A DNA stretch of 64,000 nucleotides from Cupriavidus agavae (GCF_004217045.1 NZ_SGXM01000001.1:558001-622000); one strand, 5' to 3'. Positions 18,132 to 27,101 are shown, counted from the first letter of the stretch. Translations and numbers: made by a program. The notes: generated from the sequence alone by a model not told the origin.

Positions 18132-19014
18132 CGAAGATCCGCCACAGGTATTCGCCAATGACACCCAGCATCAGGATGATGAGCCCGAGGAGAAACGTGA
18201 TCAGGGCGACCACAGTGGCAAATCCCTGCACCGGAATATCGCCAAGCCACGCGTTGATGACCACGCTGACGCCGTACACGAAGCTGCAGAGTGATACCAG
18301 CGCACCGAGTGCTGAAATGGCACGGATCGGCGTGATGGAAAAGCCGAGCATGACATCCAGGAACGCATTGAATTTCTTGGCGAACGTCCATCCTGACTTG
18401 CCATGTTCCCGCTTGGGACGGTGGTACTGGATGATCTCAGGCTTGTAGCCCAGCCAATAGGCAAGCAGCGGGGTAAAAACGCTTTTGGAGCTGTTGACGA
18501 TGTGCGGCAGGAATGCCTTGTCCATCAATGCCATGTCATAGCCGCCCTCGGGATAGTCGCGGATCACGAAGGTGCGGAGCATGGTGTAGTAGAGCTTCGA
18601 ATACAGCTTGGAAACGAACGGGTCTTCCCGGGTAAACCGCTCGCAAATGACGAACTTCGATCCTGCCAGCCATTTATCGACCATTTCGAGAATCAGGCGC
18701 GGCGGGTCCTGCAGGTCGGCGGCGAGCACCATGAACGCATCGCCGGTAACAAACCTGATGCCGGTCTTCGAGCAATGCACCGCGCCAAAATTGCGGGTGA
18801 GCTTGGCGACGATCGTCTCCGGGCGGCTCTTCTTGAACTCCAGCAATTTCTCCAGCGAGTTGTCGCGGGAGCCATCGTCGACAAAGATCAGTTCCAGTCC
18901 GAGCGAACGCTCCCGGAGTTGTTCCTCCACGGCGCGCAGTTCATCGAACAGGCGCGGAAGGCTGCCGGCGTTGAAATACACCGGCACCACGATGGAGATT
19001 TTCTTCTTGTTCAT
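18085..19014 (-). CDS. GtrB/DPM1-type family 2 glycosyltransferase
   Basis: 309 residues. The cytoplasmic GT-A domain has ISIVVPVYFNAGSL at the N-terminus, LIFVDDGSRDNS, the DXD-like AADLQDPP and the conserved RNFGAVHCSKTGIRF. Two membrane helices follow at about 225-290. This architecture transfers a nucleotide-activated sugar to undecaprenyl phosphate. The start overlaps the upstream gene by four bases (ATGA). By context its donor is the dTDP-3-(acyl)amino-3,6-dideoxyhexose made by the operon. Confidence 0.9.
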   Translation of the reverse strand: MNKKKISIVVPVYFNAGSLPRLFDELRAVEEQLRERSLGLELIFVDDGSRDNSLEKLLEFKKSRPETIVAKLTRNFGAVHCSKTGIRFVTGDAFMVLAADLQDPPRLILEMVDKWLAGSKFVICERFTREDPFVSKLYSKLYYTMLRTFVIRDYPEGGYDMALMDKAFLPHIVNSSKSVFTPLLAYWLGYKPEIIQYHRPKREHGKSGWTFAKKFNAFLDVMLGFSITPIRAISALGALVSLCSFVYGVSVVINAWLGDIPVQGFATVVALITFLLGLIILMLGVIGEYLWRIFDETNKRPETVIEEVY

Positions 19015-19967
19015 TGGGTTAGATTGATCTGATAGAACTCGTGGGCCACGCCACCGCCGCCGAATTCGTGCTTGAACCGATAGAGACCATCGTTGAGTAC
19101 CCGGCCGCCTTCTTCATTGCTGGTTCCAAAATCGAAATAGCGGGCGCCGGAGGCGCTGGCTTCGCTGATGATGGAATCGAATACGGCATCGAGAACCGAT
19201 GATTCATAGCCTCGGGCACTTGAGGCGATATATTGCGCGTGCCAGGCCCGGTTCGAATTGAAGAGGACGACCCCCGCCTCTACCTCGTTGTCGACGATTC
19301 CGCAGCGCACCTGAATTTCATCGGGAAACCGCGCTTGCAGCAGGCGGATCTCCGCCAGCGAATGCACCGGCCGCGCATCATGCTTGCGCTCCAGATTACC
19401 TTCGAGTACGCGCCAGAGTGCATCGACGAGGTCGCCATTCGGCGAAATGGTCGTGACCCGCGACGCTTTCTTCAGGCTGCGCCGCCGGCGTTCGCTGGGA
19501 GGGCGCCGGCCGGCCAGATCGATCGTGCAGGAAAGGTCGCAACGCACGCGCTCCGCGCCAACCCGGTACAACGCATACAAATCGTCCTGCGCGGGTGCCC
19601 GGGCATGAATATGGGGGATAGCTTTGTACAGCAGGCGCTCATAGCCCTGGCTTGCATAGTGCTGGTTCAGCGCCTCGATGGCATCGATCATTTTTGCGCC
19701 GGCAAGACGGCCGTGATGCACGATGCCGCCGAACGTCGCGCCGGGATGACTGACGATAAGTCCGGCGTCTGAAGGTGCCACGGCTGCGGGGAAAATACCC
19801 ACCAAATCCCCGGATTCTTCGATCAGTACGGAGGCGTCCTGGAACCGGCTGCCGTGATAGGACAGAAAATGGCGGCTGTGCAGGAATGTGCCGTTAATCG
19901 ATGCCGAGCAAAACGCATCCCAAACCGACGCCATGGCAGGGTCGAAGCCGCGAATGGCAAGCGTCAT
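19011..19967 (-). CDS. FemAB-like/GNAT-fold acyltransferase
   Basis: 318 residues, no membrane segment. The text fits the GNAT-type family often annotated as acetyltransferase involved in cellulose biosynthesis or FemAB-like. Visible elements are FCSASINGTFLHSRHFLSYH near the start, a central basic RRRRSLKKA stretch and the C-terminal ARYFDFGTSNEEGGR pattern. Such proteins move acyl or aminoacyl groups. Four-base overlaps with both neighbours tie it into the operon. It may acylate the amino sugar with something other than acetate, since the operon has a separate beta-helix acetyltransferase. The assignment of substrate is speculative. Confidence 0.65.
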   Translation of the reverse strand: MTLAIRGFDPAMASVWDAFCSASINGTFLHSRHFLSYHGSRFQDASVLIEESGDLVGIFPAAVAPSDAGLIVSHPGATFGGIVHHGRLAGAKMIDAIEALNQHYASQGYERLLYKAIPHIHARAPAQDDLYALYRVGAERVRCDLSCTIDLAGRRPPSERRRRSLKKASRVTTISPNGDLVDALWRVLEGNLERKHDARPVHSLAEIRLLQARFPDEIQVRCGIVDNEVEAGVVLFNSNRAWHAQYIASSARGYESSVLDAVFDSIISEASASGARYFDFGTSNEEGGRVLNDGLYRFKHEFGGGGVAHEFYQINLTQ

Positions 19968-20887
19968 GCAGCCAGCTCCGCGACAGCAATGCCGTCAAGG
20001 CCGAAACTGTTGCCGTTGTAGAAGCAGAACGTGCGATCTCCCACCGCTATCACGGCGGAATACATGATCGCTTCGGAATCGAAGCCCGTTTCCGAGACGT
20101 CGAGTCCCATCTGGTCGTCCATGCGGGTCCAGTTCACGCCGTCATCTGACTCGGCGTAACCCAGGCGGTAGGCCGCATACGAACGGCGACGGACCGAATA
20201 AAACATCTGGTGCCTGCCGTCGGCCCTCGAAACAACCCAAGGGCGTCCAAATCCGTGCTCGTCGTCCTGGGAAATGTCCATCGACAGCGTGCCTTCGCTA
20301 TTCCACGTGACGCCGTCGGGCGAAGTCTGATAGCGCAGGTCGTAGACCGGCATGGCTTTGCCATTCAATTCGGTCCATTCGCTTCCGGCCACATACCAGA
20401 GCCGGAATACCCCTTTCTCGTACAGCGCAAATGGACCACCCCGGATATAAAGCTCGCCATCCGAGCGGTCGAGGATGGGAGTCTTGCTGTATCGCTTGAA
20501 CGTCTCGCCACCGTCCGTGCTGATGGCGAGGCCGGTCAAGATTCGATATCGGATCTTGGTGCAGATCTCGAATCCGGCGTAATACATGTACAGCGTGCCG
20601 GGCTCGGGCTCGATGACGCTCGTCACCATCAGGCCGTTGTCGTCGAAAGTTCCCGGCGTGCCGATATCCAGCACAGCCTGTTTCGAATATCCAAGCACGC
20701 GGGTAGGATCCGACGCAGAAACGTCGACATAACCGGGGCGACCGCGTCCCTGCTCATCAAGGCACGTCACGAACAACCGGATGACTTCGTCATTCAGCCG
20801 AAACGGGGTAGGGCCCATCGCATGGGTCTTCGCCCAGTCCATTTGGCCATCGGGCTTCCACACGATGCCAAGCTTGTTCCAGCGCAT
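19964..20887 (-). CDS. Beta-propeller protein resembling GH43/GH32-type glycosidases
   Basis: 307 residues, no signal peptide, so cytoplasmic. Repeating motifs typical of five-bladed glycosidase propellers occur: W(K)PDGQMDWAKTHAMGP, YMYYAGFE, GLAISTDGGETF, FRLWYVAGSEW and RLGYAESDDGVNW. A cytoplasmic propeller in the middle of a nucleotide-sugar operon is unlikely to degrade polysaccharide. Related open reading frames elsewhere are known beside sugar acetyltransferase genes, but their role is not settled. It overlaps the GNAT-like gene by four bases and lies 1 base from the beta-helix acetyltransferase gene, so the three probably act together. Confidence 0.6.
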   Translation of the reverse strand: MRWNKLGIVWKPDGQMDWAKTHAMGPTPFRLNDEVIRLFVTCLDEQGRGRPGYVDVSASDPTRVLGYSKQAVLDIGTPGTFDDNGLMVTSVIEPEPGTLYMYYAGFEICTKIRYRILTGLAISTDGGETFKRYSKTPILDRSDGELYIRGGPFALYEKGVFRLWYVAGSEWTELNGKAMPVYDLRYQTSPDGVTWNSEGTLSMDISQDDEHGFGRPWVVSRADGRHQMFYSVRRRSYAAYRLGYAESDDGVNWTRMDDQMGLDVSETGFDSEAIMYSAVIAVGDRTFCFYNGNSFGLDGIAVAELAA

Positions 20888-20888
20888 T

Positions 20889-21569
20889 TCAGTCCTCTTT
20901 CAATCTGAAGAAACGTTTCGTGCTGACTTTCGAGGCGGCGGGCGATTCGCCCTTGAAAAGCTGGCCGGGTTCGGTGTCCGCGGAGATCGTGAGGCCGGGG
21001 CCAATCCAGTTGTCGGCACCAATGCTGATATTGTTGGCGAGTGCCACATTCACGCCCAGGAACGACGAACGTCCCACCGTGCAAAAGCCGGAGATCACGG
21101 CGTGGGAGGCCACGAAACAATGGTCCTCCACCGTGCTGTGGTGGCCAATGTGATTACCGCTCCAGAGCACCACGTTGTCGCCGATGCGGACAAATGGCTG
21201 GACCGTGTTGTCCTCGAAGATGAAACAGTGCTCGCCCAACTGCACGTTGTGCCAGACGAATGCCCGGGTGCTGACATAGCTGGCGGCGCGATAGCCCCTG
21301 GACTTCGCTTCCTGGTACAGGCGGGTGCGCAGCCGGTTCAACTGGCTATAAACCAGCGCGGCATAAAAATCGACTTCGCCTGGTTGGAAGTGTTTTTCGA
21401 GGTCCTCGAAGGGAACCACAGGCAGGCCAAACAGTTCGTCACGCTTCAGATGTGCCGATTCGACACTGAACCCCACCACCTCGTAGTCGGAATCATGCGT
21501 GAAGCATTCATAAGCGACTTCGGCAAATGCGCTGTCCCCCAGAATCACCAGCTTGCGCTGCTTTTGCAT
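20889..21569 (-). CDS. Left-handed beta-helix sugar acetyltransferase (PglD/NeuD type)
   Basis: 226 residues from the ATG at 21569, chosen because GAGG lies seven bases upstream; the GTG at 21581 is less likely. The N-terminal Rossmann-like domain begins KLVILGDSAFAEVAYE and is followed by hexapeptide repeats (about 90-200), such as VRIGDNVVLWSGNHIGHHS and NISIGADNWIGPG. The His-His pair in GHHS matches the catalytic base region of PglD and NeuD enzymes. They N- or O-acetylate 4- or 3-amino sugars with acetyl-CoA. It probably acetylates the 3-amino group made by the operon's aminotransferase. Confidence 0.8.
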   Translation of the reverse strand: MQKQRKLVILGDSAFAEVAYECFTHDSDYEVVGFSVESAHLKRDELFGLPVVPFEDLEKHFQPGEVDFYAALVYSQLNRLRTRLYQEAKSRGYRAASYVSTRAFVWHNVQLGEHCFIFEDNTVQPFVRIGDNVVLWSGNHIGHHSTVEDHCFVASHAVISGFCTVGRSSFLGVNVALANNISIGADNWIGPGLTISADTEPGQLFKGESPAASKVSTKRFFRLKED

Positions 21570-21577
21570 GGGTTGCC

Positions 21578-22327
21578 TCACGGACGAATGATGAGAATGT
21601 CCTCGCGCCGGTTGGCAAGAGGCAGGGCCGGGTTCTGTGGCACCACATAGGCATCGAAACCTGCCGAGCGGGCACGTTGCAACAGGGCAAACACCACGGC
21701 GTCGTCAATCTGGTCGTGCTCGACGTTGTTGAATGCAACTTCCGGTGGTTCGTCGGTCTGCATGAATGCCTTGTGAAACGCAATGCCGGTGTCGCTGGCA
21801 AAGAACCGCTTGCGCTTTGAGACATTCGGAATGTCTCCAATCAGCATCTGGCCGCCAGGAGCGAGCAGCGACAGCGAAACGTCGAGAAAGCGGAAGAATG
21901 CGACGTCCACCAGGACGTAATGCAGCAGGCTGTAGCAGAGCAGCGCGTCGACTTTGCCGCGCAGGCCGTCGAGCAACGCGGGGCAATTCGGGTAAAGCGC
22001 CGCTACCTTGTCCGTGGCCGGCGCATCGGGAAGAAGGGCCAGCATTTCCGCGCTGTCGACCAGCGTCAGCCGATGATCCTGTGCGCGGCACAAGTCCATC
22101 AACATGCGCGGCAGGTCACTGCAGCCGGGGCCAATATCCAGCACGCACTGTTCGCGTGCGTCGAGATTGGTCAGTTTCCGGCGAATGTCCTCGAAAATGG
22201 CAGGCTCGAAACCTTCCCGATAGGAATTCGGGAAGCCAATCCTTTCGTATTTGGACAAGGACTCATCCGCGGCCAGGCGGCGGAAGTCTTCGAAGCCGAT
22301 ATTGGCAAAGCGATTCGGCGAAGTCAT
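21578..22327 (-). CDS. Class I SAM-dependent methyltransferase
   Basis: 249 residues. Motif I is VLDIGPGCSDLPRML, followed by LTLVDSAEML (acidic end of strand 2), the DALLCYSLLHYV segment and LAPGGQMLIGDIPN. It starts with MTSPNRFANIGFEDFRRLA, which resembles sugar-modifying methyltransferases in surface glycan loci. The gene begins five bases after the aminotransferase and is followed by the acetyltransferase. A methyl group on the dideoxyhexose or on its acyl substituent is the likely product; the position cannot be predicted. Confidence 0.75.
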   Translation of the reverse strand: MTSPNRFANIGFEDFRRLAADESLSKYERIGFPNSYREGFEPAIFEDIRRKLTNLDAREQCVLDIGPGCSDLPRMLMDLCRAQDHRLTLVDSAEMLALLPDAPATDKVAALYPNCPALLDGLRGKVDALLCYSLLHYVLVDVAFFRFLDVSLSLLAPGGQMLIGDIPNVSKRKRFFASDTGIAFHKAFMQTDEPPEVAFNNVEHDQIDDAVVFALLQRARSAGFDAYVVPQNPALPLANRREDILIIRP

Positions 22328-22332
22328 ATTCG

Positions 22333-23439
22333 TTAATCCTGGCTGAAATAGCGCGTGACGGCTTCAATGACGCGCGCAACGTCGGCATCGGGGAGGCCGG
22401 GGAAACACGGCAGCGTCACCACTTCCGTGCAAGCTGATTCGGTATGTGGCAGTTCCCACTGGCCATGCTCGTTCTCCACGACCGCTTGCCGATGGTCGGG
22501 AACCGGGTAGTGAATGTCCGTGGCGATTCCATGCGCGCCGAGAAACTGGCGAAACGCGTCGCGGTTCTTCATGCGCAGCACGTAGAGGTGCGCCACGTAG
22601 TCGTCGCCGGTCGACACCGGGCAGCATACCGGCAGATTGGCAAAGGCCTGGTTGTAGCGCTGTGCAATGCTGCGGCGCTGGCTGTTCCACGCGTCGAGGT
22701 GCGGCAGCTTGGCGCGCAGGATTGCGGCCTGGATCTCGTCCAGCCGGCTGTTGCAGCCGCCGTCCGCCGCAACGTGATACTTCGTGGCCCAGCCGTACTG
22801 ACGGAGCTGGCGAACGCGCTGCGCAAGGGCTTCATCGCCGCAGACGATGGCGCCGCCGTCACCCAGGGCACCCAGGTTCTTCGTGGGATAGAAGCTGAAC
22901 GTGCCGATGGTGCCGACCGTACCAGCCTGCTGGCCGTTGCGGCGGGCGCCATGAGACTGCGCGCAATCCTCGATCACCGGTACGCCGGCGGCGTTGGCAA
23001 TCTGCGTCAGCGCTTCGATATCGGCCATCTGGCCGTACAGATGCGTTACGACGACTGCCTTGGGACGGCAGCTTTCCAGCGCAACTCTCAGTCCGTCCAC
23101 GCTCATCGTCAGCGTGGCGGGGTCGATGTCCACGTACTGGGCCCTGGCGCCAATCAGGCGGAGGGCGGTGTTCGCATAGAAGCCCGCGTTGGCGCAGATG
23201 ACCACTTCGTCCCCTTGCATCACGTCGAGTGCTCGCAGCGCCAGTTCCAGAGCGTCCGTGCCATTGGCAACGCCAATGCAGTGTCCGATCTGCAAATATT
23301 CGGCAAATTCGCTCTCGAACCCGGCTGTCTCACGGCCAAGGATGTACCAGTGACTGTCGATGACGCGTGCGACCGGTGCCATCAGGTCAATACCGGCATT
23401 GACGGCCTGGGCGGAAAAAAGAGGAACTGATTGAGTCAT
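22333..23439 (-). CDS. DegT/DnrJ/EryC1-type sugar aminotransferase (FdtB/QdtB-like)
   Basis: 368 residues, starting MTQSVPLFSAQAVNAGIDLM. PLP-dependent fold type I with Lys187 in FSFYPTKNLGALGDGG as Schiff-base lysine, DCAQSHGA for the PLP ring and SRLDEIQAAIL typical of the family. The FdtA/QdtA-type isomerase in the same operon points to 3-transamination of dTDP-3-keto-6-deoxyhexose. The frame stays open far upstream to 23997, but a promoter at 23537-23565 and family length fix the start at 23439. No clear ribosome site precedes it. It is the first gene of the nine-gene operon. Confidence 0.88.
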   Translation of the reverse strand: MTQSVPLFSAQAVNAGIDLMAPVARVIDSHWYILGRETAGFESEFAEYLQIGHCIGVANGTDALELALRALDVMQGDEVVICANAGFYANTALRLIGARAQYVDIDPATLTMSVDGLRVALESCRPKAVVVTHLYGQMADIEALTQIANAAGVPVIEDCAQSHGARRNGQQAGTVGTIGTFSFYPTKNLGALGDGGAIVCGDEALAQRVRQLRQYGWATKYHVAADGGCNSRLDEIQAAILRAKLPHLDAWNSQRRSIAQRYNQAFANLPVCCPVSTGDDYVAHLYVLRMKNRDAFRQFLGAHGIATDIHYPVPDHRQAVVENEHGQWELPHTESACTEVVTLPCFPGLPDADVARVIEAVTRYFSQD

Positions 23440-23536
23440 GGGGAGGCGCGAAGTTATATACAAGCCGCTCCCGACTCCATGGCTCGCGGCGGACTGCTGG
23501 GACCAGCCTGTGAACGGGGGATGGCGAGAGTCCCGC

Positions 23537-23565
23537 ATTCTAATATGCCTTCGTATTTCGTCCAA
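23537..23565 (-). promoter_or_regulatory. Sigma-70 type promoter of the glycan operon
   Basis: On the minus strand TTGGAC, 17 bases and TAGAAT. Transcription would start near 23530 and give a leader of about 90 bases before the aminotransferase ATG. No JUMPstart/ops element is seen in the leader. Confidence 0.5.
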
Positions 23566-23701
23566 AAATGGCCAGTCTTTGGATGAAATCACCCTCGCTC
23601 GGTAGCCAACCGCAATTTCCACCGCCCAAATTAAACAAACAGCTATGATGTAGCCCGCACGCCGCAGCTGTGGTGCTGCCTGATCCATTTTCTTCCGATC
23701 C

Positions 23702-24046
23702 ATGCCATTTTTCTGCACTTTCCGGCTGCCGCGTACGCTGGTCCGTTGGCTGCCCGCGCTCGCGTTGTGGACTGCCGCGCCGGCCATGGCCGTGCAGCCG
23801 GCGTCCGATCCCGCGTTGACCGATACGTCGGGCTGTACGGCGCTGATCGATATCGTCCAGGAGAGCCTGCGCAGCGAGATCGAAGTGGCGTGTCCGAAGA
23901 ATGGGCGGGAAACCTGCGAGGCCAAGAACGGCCAGATCCGGGCGATGCTCGACATCATCGAGGAGCGGCGCAAGCGCAAGGCGGACGAATGCGACACATT
24001 GGTGCAGGTGAACCGGTTGCTGCGGACGCTTCCGCCGAAGATCTAA
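23702..24046 (+). CDS. Small exported hypothetical protein
   Basis: 114 residues. It starts MPFFCTFRLPRTLVRWLPAL, and a signal peptide is likely (hydrophobic LPALALWTAAPAMA, cut near Ala30). The mature part has four cysteines (GCTALI, ACPKNG, ETCEAK, DECDTL), suggesting two disulphides, and is helical and charged. I do not recognise the family. It is divergent from the glycan operon and shares a 262-base intergenic region with it. TATGAT at 23644-23649 is a possible -10 without a clear -35. Confidence 0.6.
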   Translation: MPFFCTFRLPRTLVRWLPALALWTAAPAMAVQPASDPALTDTSGCTALIDIVQESLRSEIEVACPKNGRETCEAKNGQIRAMLDIIEERRKRKADECDTLVQVNRLLRTLPPKI

Positions 24047-24108
24047 AAAGAGACTTATAAGACATTCATGAGCGGCGGCATCGCAGACGGCAAAGGGGGG
24101 CGAGCATC

Positions 24109-24573
24109 ATGACGAATGAAGCGGGCGGCGCGGGAACCGACGGTGTCTGGCAGGACACGATTGCCGCGGCCGATTACGCGCTTGAGGAGGCCTCGCGCAT
24201 CCAGCGGGGTGTCCAGCAGAATCTCAAGCTGATGCAGGAGGTTCGCGCACTGCGCGAGGAGCTGCGCCGCGCCCATGCCGAGATCGACCGCTTTCGGGGC
24301 ATGCACGCCCGCGTGGTGGTCGGCATGCGCCAGGTCGAGGAGGACCACCGCGCCGAGGTGGCGCGGCTGCACGCCGAAAACGAGATGCTGCTGGTGCGGC
24401 ACCGCGTCTACAAGCTGCTGGCCGAGCACTACGCGCGCTCGGGCCTGCGTTTCGATCCGAAAGTCTTTGCCGAGCATCGCGACCGCGTGCTCGAACACGT
24501 GCTGTTCCAGCGCCGGCGCGGCATTGCGGTCACGCAGATCCCGGTCGCCGAGATCGAGTTCCTGCTGCTCTAG
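24109..24573 (+). CDS. Coiled-coil hypothetical protein
   Basis: 154 residues, soluble, no signal peptide. Heptad-like helices run through about residues 20-100 (LKLMQEVRALREELRRAHAE). The C-terminus is more globular. No enzymatic motif or known family was recognised. It follows the small exported protein after 62 bases, possibly co-transcribed. Its last four bases overlap the last four of the convergent BenE-type gene, so the 3' ends of the two mRNAs are complementary. Confidence 0.6.
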   Translation: MTNEAGGAGTDGVWQDTIAAADYALEEASRIQRGVQQNLKLMQEVRALREELRRAHAEIDRFRGMHARVVVGMRQVEEDHRAEVARLHAENEMLLVRHRVYKLLAEHYARSGLRFDPKVFAEHRDRVLEHVLFQRRRGIAVTQIPVAEIEFLLL

Positions 24574-25766
24574 CTTCCCTGGACCCGGGGTTCGCGCGGC
24601 TTGAGGATCAGCAGCGCGAGCATGCCGCCCACCACGCCCCAGAACGCCGAGCCCACGCCGGCCAGCGTCATGCCCGAAGCCGTGATCATGAACGTCAGCA
24701 GCGCCGACTCCCGTTCGGCGGGCGTCTGCATGGCCACGGTCAGGCCGTTGGCGATCGAGCCCAGCAGCGCGAACGCCGCCACGCCCACCACCAGCGCCTT
24801 CGGAAACGCCGCGAACAGTGCCGCGATGCTCGCCGCCATGACGCCCATCGCCAGGTAGCCGATGCCGCAGACCACGGCGGCCATGTAGCGGCGGCGCGAG
24901 TCGGCGTCGGCCTGCGGGCCGGTGCAGATGGCAGCGGTGATCGCCGCCAGGTTGATGCCGTGCGAGCCGAACGGGGCCAGCAGGGCCGAGGCCACGCCGG
25001 TCACGGTGATCAGCGGGCTGGCCGGCACGTGGTAGCCATCGGCGCGCAGCACGGCCAGCCCCGGGATGTTCTGCGAGGCCAGCGCCACGATGAACAGCGG
25101 TACGCCGATGCTGATGAACGCCGGGAGCGAGAACGCCGGCGTGGTCCAGACCGGCACCGCCACGGCGAAGTGGAACTGCTCGAAGTGCAGTTGCCCGAGA
25201 GCCCCGGCCAGCGCCACGCCAAGCGCCAGCACGCCTGGCACCGCGTAGCGCGGCCACCAGCGCCGGCCCAGCAGGTAGGCGGCGAACATCACGAGCAGCA
25301 GCAGGGTCTGGTCTTGCGCCTGGATGAACACGTCGACGCTGATCCGGAACAGGATGCCGGCCAGCAGCGCCGACGCAATGCTGGCTGGCAGCGCCTTCAT
25401 GAGCCGGTCGAACCAGCCGGTCAGCCCGGCGGCGGTCATCAGCAGCGCGGCCATCAGGAAGGCACCGATGGCCTCGGGGTAGGGCACGCCGGGCAAGCTG
25501 GCAATCAGCAGCGCCGCGCCCGGCGTGGACCACGCCACGACGATCGGTACGCGCAGCACCAGCGACAGTCCGAGCGTGGTCACCCCCATGCCGATCGACA
25601 GCGCCCAGATCCATGACGCGATCTGCGCGTCGCTGAGGTGGGCGGCCTGTCCGGCCTGGATCATCAGCACCAGCGAACTGGTGTAGCCGGTCAGCATGGC
25701 GATCAGTCCGGCCACGGTGGTGGAGACGGACAGATCGGACAGCTTGATGGATGGCGCGGCGGTCAT
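24570..25766 (-). CDS. BenE-family transporter (benzoate/H+ symporter type)
   Basis: 398 residues with about twelve hydrophobic segments. Family features include VLMIQAGQAAHLSDAQIASW near the N-terminus, the WSTPGAALL motif, SQNIPGLAVLRADGY and FGSHGINLAAITAAICTGP. BenE proteins import benzoate or related aromatic acids with protons. No aromatic-degradation genes lie next to it, so the substrate is not confirmed by context. The next gene on the strand is an amino-acid binding protein that lies upstream by 67 bases and is probably unrelated. Confidence 0.9.
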   Translation of the reverse strand: MTAAPSIKLSDLSVSTTVAGLIAMLTGYTSSLVLMIQAGQAAHLSDAQIASWIWALSIGMGVTTLGLSLVLRVPIVVAWSTPGAALLIASLPGVPYPEAIGAFLMAALLMTAAGLTGWFDRLMKALPASIASALLAGILFRISVDVFIQAQDQTLLLLVMFAAYLLGRRWWPRYAVPGVLALGVALAGALGQLHFEQFHFAVAVPVWTTPAFSLPAFISIGVPLFIVALASQNIPGLAVLRADGYHVPASPLITVTGVASALLAPFGSHGINLAAITAAICTGPQADADSRRRYMAAVVCGIGYLAMGVMAASIAALFAAFPKALVVGVAAFALLGSIANGLTVAMQTPAERESALLTFMITASGMTLAGVGSAFWGVVGGMLALLILKPREPRVQGS

Positions 25767-25833
25767 GGCGGGGGCGAAGGGCGGCTGGGACGTATCGAGC
25801 CGCTATCTTCGCACGTCGGACGTCGCTCCGGCC

Positions 25834-26769
25834 TCAGTCGGCCACCTTGTCGCTCGGGAACTTGAACGAATCGCGCAGCAGGTAGCTCATGGGGATGTCG
25901 AGCGTGATGCCGTTCGGCGGAATCGGCTGCTGGAACCACTTGCGGTACAGCTTCTGCGTTTCCTGATCGTAGATCGACGCAATCAGCGCGCGGTCGACGA
26001 TCTTCTTGAACTCGGCATCGTGCTTCGAGAGCATGATCGCGTACGGCTCGATCGTCAGCAGGTCGCCCGTGACGGCCAGCGCCGCCGGGTGCTTCGCGTT
26101 GGCGCGCAGGCCGTACAGCAGCACGTCGTCCATCACGAAGGCGTCCGCCCGGCCTGATTCCACCATGGCAAACGCCTCGGCATGGTCCTTGGCCTCCACC
26201 ACCTTCCAGCCCATCGCGCCGGACTCATCCATCTTGCGCAGCATCGCCAGCGGCGTGGTGCCGGTGGTCGATGCCACCGTCTTGCCGCGCAGGTCGCCCC
26301 ACTTGCGGATGCCCGAATCGGATTTCACGAGCATGCGGCTGCCGGCGATGTAGTGCGGAATCGTGAAGGCTACCTGGTCGCGCCGCTCGCGGTTGTTGGT
26401 GGTCGAGCCGCATTCGAGGTCGGCCTTGCCGTCGACGATGGCCGGAATGCGCGAGGCTGGCGTGACCGGCACCCATTCCACGCGCAACTGCGGCATCTTG
26501 AGCTGGGTGCGCATGGCGTCGGCCACCTTCAGGCAGAGGTCCACGGCATAGCCCATCGGCTTGCCGTCGGCCACGAACGAGAACGGCACCGAGCTTTCGC
26601 GGTGGGCGATGCGGATGACGCCAGTCTGCTGGATGCGCAGCACCACGGAATTGGGCGCGGCGGCCTGTGCCGCCGGAGCGGCGGGCAGGCCAAGCAGGAT
26701 GGCAATGGAAAATACGACAGACGCCAGGCCCCGGAACGAGGCGTGGCGCGGCAGGCCAAGATTGGTCAT
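25834..26769 (-). CDS. Polar amino-acid ABC transporter periplasmic binding protein (family 3)
   Basis: 311 residues. The Sec signal peptide ends near APAAQAAA. The bacterial solute-binding family 3 fold follows: VIRIAHRESSVPFSF, GYAVDLCLKVADAM, KADLECGSTTNNRERRDQV and RGKTVASTTGTT. The TTNNRERRDQVAFT stretch is typical of the glutamate/aspartate (GltI-like) subgroup. No permease or ATPase gene is adjacent, so it is an orphan subunit that must use a transporter encoded elsewhere. Ligand specificity is inferred from motif similarity only. Confidence 0.88.
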   Translation of the reverse strand: MTNLGLPRHASFRGLASVVFSIAILLGLPAAPAAQAAAPNSVVLRIQQTGVIRIAHRESSVPFSFVADGKPMGYAVDLCLKVADAMRTQLKMPQLRVEWVPVTPASRIPAIVDGKADLECGSTTNNRERRDQVAFTIPHYIAGSRMLVKSDSGIRKWGDLRGKTVASTTGTTPLAMLRKMDESGAMGWKVVEAKDHAEAFAMVESGRADAFVMDDVLLYGLRANAKHPAALAVTGDLLTIEPYAIMLSKHDAEFKKIVDRALIASIYDQETQKLYRKWFQQPIPPNGITLDIPMSYLLRDSFKFPSDKVAD

Positions 26770-27101
26770 GAAGACACCCGTCGAAAATTGTCAGGAAATA
26801 ACCCTGGCGGCGCGTTGTCCGCCCCGGCCGGATGGTTCCGGCTCTGGTACTGCGTTTTCGTACTGCTGCTGTCGTTGTGCGGTCGGAGAAACCGATGGCG
26901 CAGATTGTTCCACGGCCGGCGGGCACGGCACAACTGCCGTCGCTAGTGGCCGCGCTCGGCGTCCCCGCCGCGCAACGCTTTGATCCGCCGCAGGTTGACG
27001 GGGGCTTTCCCTTACGGATTTGTCCGACTTCTGGCGCACCACGCCGCTGGCTATCCTTCAGTCGTGCCTTGCGAGCAGGGCACCGAGGAGAGACTCTTGT
27101 G
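26770..27101. other. Intergenic DNA ending in an orphan terminator
   Basis: No convincing gene is found between the binding-protein start and the terminator at 27102. Reading frames cross the terminator and have no family features. Possible transcript starts on the plus strand are TTGACG at 26995 with a poor -10, and TATCCT at 27052. A small hairpin GTGCCT/GGGCAC occurs at about 27065-27084. The region could encode a short RNA or the leader of uup. Confidence 0.4.

Noticed and set aside
23440..23997. Upstream extension of the sugar aminotransferase frame (554 residues in total)
   Set aside because: It crosses the operon promoter and an exported protein gene on the other strand, and family length matches the start at 23439.
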